Source of the DNA: Novosphingobium panipatense
Lineage (GTDB): Bacteria; Pseudomonadota; Alphaproteobacteria; Sphingomonadales; Sphingomonadaceae
DNA length: 64,000 nt
NCBI RefSeq assembly: GCF_002149965.1
Contig: NZ_MSQB01000018.1
Coordinates: 11,677 to 75,676, forward strand
Direction of reading: 5' to 3'
Part shown: in pieces, positions 28,882-35,983 of the stretch
How the letters are laid out: the number at the start of each line of letters is the position of its first letter
Position numbering within the stretch: position 1 is the stretch's first letter
The notes under the pieces: model-generated
What the model saw: the letters and a program-made list of their open reading frames with translations, nothing else
Told to the model about the DNA's origin: nothing
Databases searched by the model: none
Translations under genes and position numbers: made by a program

Positions 28882-29055
28882 GTGACGATACAAAAACGCA
28901 GGCGCAAGTTATCGGGCGTGGCTGCCGTTTCCATCGTCGCACCGATGGTCCTTCTGCTGGTCGTCCTGACGGGGGTTTGCGCCTGGATGGACGGCGGTCG
29001 CTCGCCCGTGAGAGACATCGTCCAGCCGGTTGCGGTCCCGGAGTTGCCGCAATGA
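28882..29055 (+). CDS. 57-residue single-pass membrane protein of unknown function
   Basis: GTG start at 28882 with a strong AAGGAAGG site just upstream. The peptide has a basic N-terminus (MTIQKRRRKLSG), a single hydrophobic segment (VSIVAPMVLLLVVLTGVCAW) and a short Pro-rich outer tail. Its stop overlaps the ATG of the next gene by four bases (ATGA), which supports real translation. Together they may form a membrane-anchor and exported-partner pair. Family not recognised. Confidence 0.7.
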   Translation: MTIQKRRRKLSGVAAVSIVAPMVLLLVVLTGVCAWMDGGRSPVRDIVQPVAVPELPQ

Positions 29056-30983
29056 ACTTGCGCATGAGGACCTGGCATCTGCTGGCGGGCGCCGCGTTCG
29101 GGCTGACATCGGCCTGGGCCGTGGCGCAGGACGCGCCCGAATCGCTCCTGCCCAAGATGTTCGACGAGCCTGCGCGTCCCGCCGCGACGCCGACGCCCGC
29201 AGCCCCGCCCAGCCGGCCAAACGCGCCCAGTTCGGCCGCCCCTTCGTCGGCTTCCCCCGCTGCGAGTGCGCCGCACTCGGTTTCCACGCCGGTGGTGCAG
29301 AGCCTGCCCATGGAGCAGGTACCGGTGTTCGGTGCCGATTCCTTCATGACCACGGACGCCAGCGGCAAGAGCACGCTCACCCGCATGCCGACGCTGGAGG
29401 AGCTTCAGGGCATGTCGCCCGAAGCCTTCGAGCAGTTGCTGACCGACAAGCTCAATCTCGACATGCCTTCGGGCGCGCGCCGTTCCATGGAGCAGATCGG
29501 CCTGATGGACGAGACTGAGGGCGGAATGTCCGTCACCTCGCTCTCGGCGCAGAATCCCTATCTGGTGCAAACCGCGATCGCCGCCAATCGCGGCGCGCTG
29601 GTCTCGCGCTGGGGGCACATCCTGCTGCGCCGCGCGCTGGCTTCGCGTCTTCAGGCGCCTGCGGGCATGAGCCCGCAGCAATTCCTGGCGCTGCGCGTCG
29701 GCCTGCTGATCCGCATGGGCGAGACCGACGCGGCCCGCGCGCTGCTCCAGGGCCTCGACATCTCGAACTTCACCCCGGAACTTACGCGCGAAGCCTTCGA
29801 CATCTACCAGCGCACGGCCGATTTCACCGGCATGTGCCCCGTGCTCTCGATCCAGGGCGTGCAGGGTGCCGGTGCTGAATGGGGGGCGGCGCAGTCCATC
29901 TGCGATGCGTTTCGCGGCAGCGGCGCGGCGGCGCTTTCGCGGCTGGAGAAGGCGCGGGTAAGCGGCAAGATGGCGCGCATCGATTCGCTGCTCGCGCAGA
30001 AGTACGCTGGCGCGGCGGGCCGTTCGCGCAAGGCGGTGACGATCGAGTGGAACGACGTCGATACGATGACGCCCTGGCGCTATGGCCTGGCGATCGGCGT
30101 CGGGCTTACGCCGCCGGAAAGCGCGATGTCGGGCGCCATGTCGGTATCGGGCCGGATGTACGATTCCATCACCGCTCTGGCGCCGATGGTCGGCCTTGAC
30201 CGCCGCGCGGCCGCTTCCGACCGCGCGGGTGCTAGCGGGGTGCTCTCCAACGCGGCCATGGTCGATCTCTATGCGCAGGTCTATGCCGATCCCGACGTCA
30301 CCGGCGACTGGCAGAAGCGGGCCGAGAGCCTTCGCGATGCCTATACCCTGGAGGCACCGGCGGCGCGGCTTTCCGCCATGCAGAGCCTGTGGAGCGGTGC
30401 CAACGGCGGCGATGCCGGTTACGCGCGGCAGGTGCTGACCGCCGCTGCGGCCGCGCGCATCGCGCCGAGCAAGGATCTGGAAGGCGATGCCGCAGCGCTG
30501 ATCGCCTCGATGCTTTCGGCGGGCTACGATACAAATGCACTGGCCTGGTCCCCGATCGTGGCATCGGGCAGCGAAGGCTGGGGCCTGCTCACGGTCGCGG
30601 CGCCGGGACGGATCCGTGCGGTCGATTCGGGTGCGGTGGACACTTATTACGGCGCCGACGACAGCCCGAACAAGCGCAAGAGCGCCTTCCTGGTGGCCGG
30701 CCTGGCGGGTCTTGGCCGTATCGATGAAGGCACATCCTCGCGTTATTCCGGCGAATGGGGCCTGCAACTCGACAGCAGCAGCCATTTCACCACGGCGATC
30801 GACAGGGCAGCTACGGCGGGCGATGCCGCTAGCGTGGCGCTGCTCGCGGGTCTCGGCATGCAGGGAAGCAGCTGGCAGCGCATGACGCCGCGCTATCTCT
30901 ATCACATCGTTTCGGCGCTCCGCACGGTCGGGCTTGAGGCGGAAGCGCGGATGATCGCCGCGGAAGCCGTGGCGCGGGCCTGA
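29052..30983 (+). CDS. Large exported helical protein of unknown function
   Basis: A 643-residue protein. Signal peptide to about residue 25 (TSAWAVAQ), then an Ala/Pro/Ser-rich linker to about residue 80. A mostly helical region follows, with segments such as ALRVGLLIRMGETDAARALLQGLDI that look like TPR or similar alpha-solenoid repeats. It has no catalytic motif I recognise. It starts inside the stop of the small membrane protein and ends 7 bp before xerD, so the three genes are probably one transcript, divergent from aroKB. Confidence 0.75.
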   Translation: MNLRMRTWHLLAGAAFGLTSAWAVAQDAPESLLPKMFDEPARPAATPTPAAPPSRPNAPSSAAPSSASPAASAPHSVSTPVVQSLPMEQVPVFGADSFMTTDASGKSTLTRMPTLEELQGMSPEAFEQLLTDKLNLDMPSGARRSMEQIGLMDETEGGMSVTSLSAQNPYLVQTAIAANRGALVSRWGHILLRRALASRLQAPAGMSPQQFLALRVGLLIRMGETDAARALLQGLDISNFTPELTREAFDIYQRTADFTGMCPVLSIQGVQGAGAEWGAAQSICDAFRGSGAAALSRLEKARVSGKMARIDSLLAQKYAGAAGRSRKAVTIEWNDVDTMTPWRYGLAIGVGLTPPESAMSGAMSVSGRMYDSITALAPMVGLDRRAAASDRAGASGVLSNAAMVDLYAQVYADPDVTGDWQKRAESLRDAYTLEAPAARLSAMQSLWSGANGGDAGYARQVLTAAAAARIAPSKDLEGDAAALIASMLSAGYDTNALAWSPIVASGSEGWGLLTVAAPGRIRAVDSGAVDTYYGADDSPNKRKSAFLVAGLAGLGRIDEGTSSRYSGEWGLQLDSSSHFTTAIDRAATAGDAASVALLAGLGMQGSSWQRMTPRYLYHIVSALRTVGLEAEARMIAAEAVARA

Positions 30984-30990
30984 TCGGGCC

Positions 30991-31869
30991 ATGGCGGGCG
31001 AGGGCCACGCCGAACGCTTCCTGGCGATGCTGGCGGCCGAGCGCGGCGCGGCGGCCAACACGCTGGCGGCCTATCGCCGCGATCTGGCAGCCGCGCAGGA
31101 GGAACTGGGCGATCTGGCCGCTGCCGACGGCGATTCGCTCGCGGCGCTGGGGGATGCCTGGAGCACGCTGGCGGCATCCAGCCTTGCCCGGCGCTGCTCG
31201 GCGCTGCGGCAGTTCTACGGTTTCCTTGTCGATGAAGGGGTGCGTGCTGACGACCCTTCCGGCGCGCTGCCCAAGCCGAGGACCCGGCGCCCGCTGCCGA
31301 GACTGCTTTCGCATGAGGAAGTGGAGCGCTTCCTTTCCACCGCCGAAGCCGAAGCGGCGGGGGAGCGATCGGACGCGGTGCGGTTGCTGACCCTGCTGGA
31401 ACTTCTCTATGGGTCGGGCCTGCGCGCGACGGAACTCGTCTCCCTGCCGCTGGCGGCGGTGCCGCGCGACGCGCCGTTCCTGCATGTCACCGGAAAGGGC
31501 GGGCAGCAGCGTATGGTGCCGGTGAGCGGGCGGGCGCGGTCGGTGCTGTCGCGCTGGCTGGCGGTGCGTCGGGGAAGTTCGAAATTCCTGTTTCCGTCGA
31601 GCGGGGAGAGCGGCCACCTTACCCGCGTCCGCCTGTTTCAGTTGCTGCGGGCCCTCGCAGTGCGGGCGGAGATCGATCCGACGCGGGTCTCGCCGCATGT
31701 GCTGCGCCATGCTTTCGCCACGCATCTGCTGGAAGGCGGCGCGGACTTGCGGGTGCTGCAGATGCTGCTCGGCCATGCCGATATCGCCACGACCCAGATC
31801 TACACCCATGTGGATAGCGCCCGGCTGGTGGCCCTCGTCAACGCGCGGCATCCGCTTGCGCGAGGTTGA
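30991..31869 (+). CDS. xerD: Tyrosine recombinase XerD
   Basis: Site-specific recombinase that resolves chromosome dimers at dif with XerC. 292 residues. The N-terminal SAM-like core-binding domain (FLAMLAAERGAAANTLAAYRRDL) is followed by the catalytic domain: Arg in GSGLRATELVSL, Lys in TGKGGQQR, HVLRHAFATHLL, LGHADIATTQIYTHV with the nucleophile Tyr. Housekeeping gene rather than an integrase, judging by sequence and context. Confidence 0.92.
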   Translation: MAGEGHAERFLAMLAAERGAAANTLAAYRRDLAAAQEELGDLAAADGDSLAALGDAWSTLAASSLARRCSALRQFYGFLVDEGVRADDPSGALPKPRTRRPLPRLLSHEEVERFLSTAEAEAAGERSDAVRLLTLLELLYGSGLRATELVSLPLAAVPRDAPFLHVTGKGGQQRMVPVSGRARSVLSRWLAVRRGSSKFLFPSSGESGHLTRVRLFQLLRALAVRAEIDPTRVSPHVLRHAFATHLLEGGADLRVLQMLLGHADIATTQIYTHVDSARLVALVNARHPLARG

Positions 31870-31936
31870 GATGGGGTTCCGGGGGGAACCGAGCGCGGCG
31901 CCTTCCGTTGCAATAGTATCGTTCGAGGGGAAGTTC

Positions 31937-33445
31937 ATGCCTGACAATGCCGCAGCCCGAGATCGCCGCGCGCCCGCCTTTGCCGCCACTGCGCTGGGCG
32001 CGGTGCTGCTGGCGCTGGCGCCGAGTTCTACCGGAATTGCCGTGGCGGCGGCCGCCAGACCGGCAACGGTGAATGCGATCAGCCGTGCCGACAAGGCGGA
32101 AGGCGCCAAGGCGCATCCCGAACTACTCGCCGAATTCGGCGGCGGAGTGACGGGGGCGCAGGCAAGCTATGTCGAGCAGGTCGGCAAGACCATCGCAATC
32201 CAGTCCGGCCTTTCCAACGCGAAGGGGGACTTCACCGTCACACTGCTGAACTCGCCGGTGAACAATGCCTTCGCGATTCCCGGCGGCTATATCTACGTCA
32301 CGCGCCAACTGACCGCGCTGATGAACAACGAGGCGGAACTGGCAGGCGTGCTCGGGCACGAAGTGGGCCACGTTGCCGCGCGGCACTCCGCCAAGCGCCA
32401 GGAAGCCGCCTCGCGCAACCAGATCCTCGGGGTGCTGGGATCACTCCTGTCCGGCGTCCTGCTGGGAGACAGTGCTTTCGGACGGCTTGGCCAGCAGTTG
32501 GCGTCGCAGGGCTCGCAGATGCTGACCCTGAAGTATTCGCGGGGACAGGAGCTGGAGGCCGATCGTCTCGGCATCACCTACCTCAAGCGTGCGGGTTACG
32601 ATCCCCGGGCGATGGCGACTGTTCTCGATTCGCTGGCACGCCAGAACGCGCTGGAGGCGCAGCTGCGCGGAACCTCGAATCAGGTGCCGCAATGGGCCTC
32701 CACGCACCCCGATCCCGCTTCGCGCGTGCGCGATGCTTTGACCCAGGCAGGCTCGGGCGCGACCGGCATGACCAATCGCGATGCTTTCCTCACGCGAATC
32801 GATGGGCTCGTCTACGGCGACGATCCGAAGCAGGGCATCATCGAGGGCAGCCGTTTCACCCATCCCGACCTGCGGCTGGCGTTTCAGGCGCCCGACGGGT
32901 TCTATCTGGTGAACGGAACGCAGGCGGTCTCGATCAACGGTGATTCGGGCAAGGCGCAGTTTGCTGGCGGCCCGCTCGGCACCGGGCTGGACGCCTATAT
33001 CCAGACGGTGTTCTCCAGCCTGACCGAATCGGGCCAGGCGCGAATTGCGCCGTCCAGCATCGAGCGCACCACCGTGAACGGTCTTTCCGCCGCTTACGGG
33101 GTGGCGCGGGTGCAGGCCTCCAGCGGGCCGGTCGATGTGGCGGTGTTTGCTTACGATTTCGGCGGCGGCAAGGCCTATCACTTCCTGACGATCACGCGCG
33201 TCGGCGGGGCAGGGGTGTTCAACCCGATGTTCAAGAGCCTGCGGCGGATCTCGGCTGCCGATGCCGGACAGGTCAGGCCGCGCCGCCTGGCGGTGGTGAC
33301 TGTAAAGGCTGGCGACACCGTGCAGTCGCTGGCGGCGCGCATGGCCTATACCGATGCGGCGGTGGAGCGGTTTCTGGTGCTCAACGGGCTGGAGAGCGGC
33401 GCGCGGCTGGTGCCGGGGCAGAAGGTGAAGTTGGTCACTTATTGA
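31937..33445 (+). CDS. M48-family periplasmic zinc metalloprotease with C-terminal LysM-like domain
   Basis: 502 residues. Signal peptide (APAFAATALGAVLLALAP, to about residue 45), then the M48 domain with the zinc motif VLGHEVGHVAARH and the third ligand in GQELEADRLG. A middle domain of about 180 residues resembles that of the BepA-like/YfgC group. The final 45 residues (VKAGDTVQSLAARM to LVPGQKVKLV) match a LysM peptidoglycan-binding repeat. A role in outer-membrane protein quality control is inferred from the family. ATG 31937 has GAGGGGAA upstream; an alternative ATG at 31871 is in frame. Confidence 0.85.
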   Translation: MPDNAAARDRRAPAFAATALGAVLLALAPSSTGIAVAAAARPATVNAISRADKAEGAKAHPELLAEFGGGVTGAQASYVEQVGKTIAIQSGLSNAKGDFTVTLLNSPVNNAFAIPGGYIYVTRQLTALMNNEAELAGVLGHEVGHVAARHSAKRQEAASRNQILGVLGSLLSGVLLGDSAFGRLGQQLASQGSQMLTLKYSRGQELEADRLGITYLKRAGYDPRAMATVLDSLARQNALEAQLRGTSNQVPQWASTHPDPASRVRDALTQAGSGATGMTNRDAFLTRIDGLVYGDDPKQGIIEGSRFTHPDLRLAFQAPDGFYLVNGTQAVSINGDSGKAQFAGGPLGTGLDAYIQTVFSSLTESGQARIAPSSIERTTVNGLSAAYGVARVQASSGPVDVAVFAYDFGGGKAYHFLTITRVGGAGVFNPMFKSLRRISAADAGQVRPRRLAVVTVKAGDTVQSLAARMAYTDAAVERFLVLNGLESGARLVPGQKVKLVTY

Positions 33446-33531
33446 GGGCGGCGTTTGTTGGTTGCACCCCTCGTTTTTGCTTTTTCGGTAGCAATCCTGC
33501 CAATCGAACGGCCATGGATGGTCAGGAATGG

Positions 33532-33552
33532 ATCCTGAAACGAGTTCAGGAT
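33532..33552. repeat. Short palindromic (REP-like) element
   Basis: 8-bp stem ATCCTGAA/TTCAGGAT with loop ACGAG, followed by gacg. Elements with this core are frequent between genes in sphingomonads. It sits between the M48 gene and the convergent Flp pilin. Confidence 0.55.
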
Positions 33553-33598
33553 GACGTTTTTCTTTAATGCCGAGACCTATTCATTCCAGGCATAAGAA

Positions 33599-33626
33599 AA
33601 GGGCGGCAGGTTTCCCTGCCGCCCTT
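33599..33626. terminator. Terminator downstream of the Flp pilin
   Basis: Perfect 12-bp stem AAGGGCGGCAGG/CCTGCCGCCCTT with loop TTTC. On the minus strand it is followed by TTTTCTT, so it ends flp transcription. The other side has AAAA, so it could also stop the M48 gene. Confidence 0.85.
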
Positions 33627-33644
33627 AAAAGCTTAGCGCCGCGC

Positions 33645-33833
33645 TTATTCAGGCGTCGTTGCTTCGTTGCCCTTGGCGATCGAGTTCGACGTCTTGGTGA
33701 AGGTCGTATTCAGCTGCGTGCCGAGGCCCTGCATGGCGGCGATCGCGGCGACGGCAATAAGGGCGGCGATCAGGCCGTATTCGATTGCGGTGGCGCCTTC
33801 TTCGTTGCGGCGCAGCTTTGCGAGAAACTTCAT
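33645..33833 (-). CDS. Flp/Fap-type pilin
   Basis: Major subunit type of the Tad (type IVc) pilus. 62 residues: basic leader MKFLAKLRRNEEG, then the processing site G/ATAIEYGLIAALIAV with the conserved Glu-Tyr, one hydrophobic helix, and a Thr-rich C-terminus. Prepilin peptidase CpaA at 46418 is the likely processing enzyme. ATG 33833 has AGGAGA upstream; in-frame ATGs further upstream are not credible. It has its own terminator and lies about 5.8 kb from the assembly genes. Confidence 0.93.
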   Translation of the reverse strand: MKFLAKLRRNEEGATAIEYGLIAALIAVAAIAAMQGLGTQLNTTFTKTSNSIAKGNEATTPE

Positions 33834-33975
33834 CTGGTGTCTCCTGAATGAATGCAAACTTGTGTACCCGGTCCGCCCCGCCCCCGTTTCGACCGGTAAG
33901 GCACTCGCTTCGGCGCTTTGGACAGGTTGCTTTCTAACCCGGAAGTGTTGAAAAAAACTTAAACGAGAAAGATGA

Positions 33976-34146
33976 TTACTCGCCGGAGATAGCAGCTGCG
34001 GACTTGTCTGAAACATTGCTCCACAGTGCGATCGTTTCCGATGCGAGACTGTTGAGCGCAACAAGTATGGCAAGCACGATCATCGCGAGGATGAGTCCGT
34101 ACTCTACGGCAGTTGCGCCGCTTTTATCTTTGATAAGGCGAATCAT
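33976..34146 (-). CDS. Second Flp/Fap-type pilin
   Basis: 56 residues. The leader MIRLIKDKSG is followed by the cleavage region G/ATAVEYGLILAMIVLAIL, with the conserved Glu-Tyr, and a C-terminus unlike that of the neighbour (SLASETIALWSNVSD). ATG 34146 matches the usual pilin start; ATG 34164 would add six residues. Neither has a good ribosome site, which suggests low expression. It may be a minor pilin or a divergent paralogue of the gene 142 bp downstream. Confidence 0.85.
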   Translation of the reverse strand: MIRLIKDKSGATAVEYGLILAMIVLAILVALNSLASETIALWSNVSDKSAAAISGE

Positions 34147-34240
34147 GATGGATGATATTGGCATGATTACTTGCAGTACCCCCGATCATGACCTTTATTA
34201 GGCTATCAGCGTTAAAGAGTTCCTAAAGGAGGGCCTTTCA

Positions 34241-34687
34241 CTGGAAAATTCTCTGACACCCCTGCTGGTCGTCGCCGTGGCCCTTGTTCGCGGTGATGGG
34301 CGGATCCTGATGCAGCAACGGCCTCTCGCGGCCATGCATGGCGGCCTCTGGGAATTCCCGGGCGGCAAGGTCGAGCCCGGGGAGACCCCGGAGCACGCTG
34401 CCGTCCGTGAACTGGAAGAAGAGCTGGGCGTGAAAGTCTCGCCATCTTCCCTGTTGAGCGTGGGCTTCGCCAGCGGCCCCGGAGTCACGTCGCAGGCAGG
34501 GCAGGGCGCGCGCGATATCGTCATACTGCTTTATGCCTGCGCGCACTGGCAGGGAGAGCCGCAGGCTCATGAGGCAGAGGCGCTGGGCTGGTATGCCACC
34601 GAAGCGATCCCGCAACTGGAGATGCCGCCGCTCGATTATCCGCTTGCCGCCGCCTTATCCACATTCTTGCGAAAGAAGGCGATATAG
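34241..34687 (+). CDS. mutT: 8-oxo-dGTP diphosphatase (MutT, Nudix) with probable CTG start
   Basis: Removes oxidised dGTP from the nucleotide pool. The Nudix box is complete: GGKVEPGETPEHAAVRELEEELG. A GTG at 34277 is in frame but would cut off part of the first beta strand (LLVVAVALV). Upstream in the same frame to the stop at 34199 there is no ATG, GTG or TTG. A near-perfect ribosome site AAAGGAGG at 34226-34233 sits 7 bases before CTG 34241, giving a 148-residue protein starting MENSLTPLLVV. A CTG start is therefore proposed. Confidence 0.85.
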   Translation: MENSLTPLLVVAVALVRGDGRILMQQRPLAAMHGGLWEFPGGKVEPGETPEHAAVRELEEELGVKVSPSSLLSVGFASGPGVTSQAGQGARDIVILLYACAHWQGEPQAHEAEALGWYATEAIPQLEMPPLDYPLAAALSTFLRKKAI

Positions 34688-34731
34688 GCGTTGACGGCGG
34701 CGCGAAGCACTCCTATTGGCGCCTCTCCAAC

Positions 34732-34808
34732 GCGCCCGTAGCTCAGCTGGATAGAGCATCAGACTACGAATCTGAGGGTCGGACGTTCGAATCGTTCCGG
34801 GCGCACCA
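34732..34808 (+). tRNA. tRNA-Arg (anticodon ACG)
   Basis: 77 bases including an encoded CCA. Acceptor stem GCGCCCG/CGGGCGC, D arm GCTCAGCTGGATAGAGC, anticodon loop CTACGAA (ACG), T arm with GTTCGAATC. ACG is normally modified to ICG and reads CGU, CGC and CGA. Confidence 0.97.
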
Positions 34809-34826
34809 CTTGCACCACACACGAAG

Positions 34827-34861
34827 AGCCCCGCAGAGCATCATGCTCCGGCGGGGCTTTT
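34827..34861 (+). terminator. Terminator after tRNA-Arg
   Basis: 8-bp stem AGCCCCGC/GCGGGGCT with an inner GAGC/GCTC stem, followed by T4. It begins 18 bases after the tRNA. Confidence 0.85.
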
Positions 34862-34913
34862 CGTTTGCGGTTTCGCGGTTTGGATTGCGTGCCGCATCGG
34901 CATGGCAAAGAAA

Positions 34914-34945
34914 AAGGCCGGAAACGCGGCTGCGCTCCCGGCCTT
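34914..34945 (-). terminator. Terminator of the exported repeat protein gene
   Basis: 8-bp stem (34914-34921 with 34938-34945). On the minus strand it is followed by a T5 run (A5 at 34911-34915). It lies 35 bp past the stop codon at 34981. Confidence 0.75.
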
Positions 34946-34980
34946 CCTCAGCCTTGCGGCTTTTGATTACCGATTACAGA

Positions 34981-35586
34981 TTACTGACCGCTGGGGGTCT
35001 CGGCAGCGCCAGCGGTAGCCGAAGGGGCTGCCTGGGCATCGGCGCCCGGCTGGCCGCCCGCGCTGGCCTGAAGCTGCGAGTTGAACGCCGTGGCGGTCAT
35101 GCCCAGCGTCAGCGACTTGTCTGCGCCGAGGCCGAAGTAGGACTTCTTGAGCTGGGCAACCGAACCGTTGCTCAGCGTCACGAAGACGTCTTCGCCTTCG
35201 ACCTTGGTGACGGTGCCCAGAACGACGCCGTCGCTGCTCTTGATCGGCTTGTCGGCCACGAAGGCGGTCGCCAGTTCGGCGCTGCTTTCGGCCTTGGCGC
35301 CGTTTACGGCGGCTTCAAGGTCGGCCTTGTTCATGCCGATCGTGAGGCCCTTTTCGCGCATTGCGAAGGATGCCGCCGGGAGGCCGGCGCGCGCGGTGCC
35401 GGTGTTGACGGTAACGACACCGCTCTGGACCGCTTCCACGGTGCCGACTTCGGTGCCATCGGGGCCATAGACCTTGGCGCCCACCGTCGGTGCGGCGGCA
35501 GCGGTTGCGGCCGTGCCCTGTGCCATGGCGGCGGCAGGAGTCAGGGTCGCGGCGGCGATCGCGGCGGCGATGAGAGATTTCTTCAT
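34981..35586 (-). CDS. Exported protein with two tandem PRC-barrel-like repeats
   Basis: 201 residues. Signal peptide MKKSLIAAAIAAATLTPAAAMA. Two homologous units follow: KVYGPDGTEVGTVEAV...LTIGMNKADLEAAV and KPIKSSDGVVLGTVTKV...LTLGMTATAFNSQL, each ending in the same x-LT-x-GM pattern. The short beta-rich units with DGxxxGTV resemble PRC-barrel-type folds. The C-terminus is Ala/Gly/Gln-rich. ATG 35586 has AGGAG upstream. Function unknown. Confidence 0.75.
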   Translation of the reverse strand: MKKSLIAAAIAAATLTPAAAMAQGTAATAAAAPTVGAKVYGPDGTEVGTVEAVQSGVVTVNTGTARAGLPAASFAMREKGLTIGMNKADLEAAVNGAKAESSAELATAFVADKPIKSSDGVVLGTVTKVEGEDVFVTLSNGSVAQLKKSYFGLGADKSLTLGMTATAFNSQLQASAGGQPGADAQAAPSATAGAAETPSGQ

Positions 35587-35983
35587 GGCGTACTCCTTCT
35601 CGATGCGGGAACCGACATCGGCCCCGGCTCGGGATGCTCCCGGCACGCAGTCGCACGTGCAGGAGCGTGAATGGTGGTCCGAATAATTACGACCCGGACA
35701 GTTTGTTCCGACCCTGGGGCCGGAAGCCCGTTCCGCGTGCAGTTATCACGTGGGAGAGGAACGGACGAAGACGGTGCATGTTGCACACGTGCAACGGAAT
35801 GGCCGCTGAATGGCGCCCGATCAACCGCCAAAATGGCACTTTTTTGCGACGAATTGGCCGAATTCCGCCATTCCGCTTTTTGCGGGGCGGCGGGTTGTGC
35901 CTTCTGTCGGACAAATGGGGCTTGGAACATCCCGCTTGCTCGATGCTTGATCCCGGGCAGCGGGTGATCCAGCAAGGTAAGTG
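35587..35983. other. Divergent intergenic region with an operator-like palindrome
   Basis: 397 bp between divergent genes, with no credible coding frame. It contains a 7-2-7 inverted repeat GTTGCAC-AC-GTGCAAC at 35780-35795. GGAAC at 35758-35762, 16 bases before TGTT at 35779, is close to the alphaproteobacterial general-stress (EcfG) promoter pattern GGAAC-N16-CGTT; this match is weak. The promoters of both neighbours must lie here. Confidence 0.4.

Noticed and set aside
28248..31061. A 937-codon minus-strand frame that ends with aroK
   Set aside because: Everything before aroK is antisense to the exported protein gene on the plus strand; the real gene starts at 28823.
30991..31869. xerD as an integrase marking a mobile island near tRNA-Arg
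   Set aside because: The sequence is a normal XerD, and there is no direct repeat of the tRNA end in the window and no island-type genes.
34810..35670. A 286-codon plus-strand frame after tRNA-Arg
   Set aside because: Runs through a terminator and antisense to the exported repeat protein, which has a signal peptide and ribosome site.
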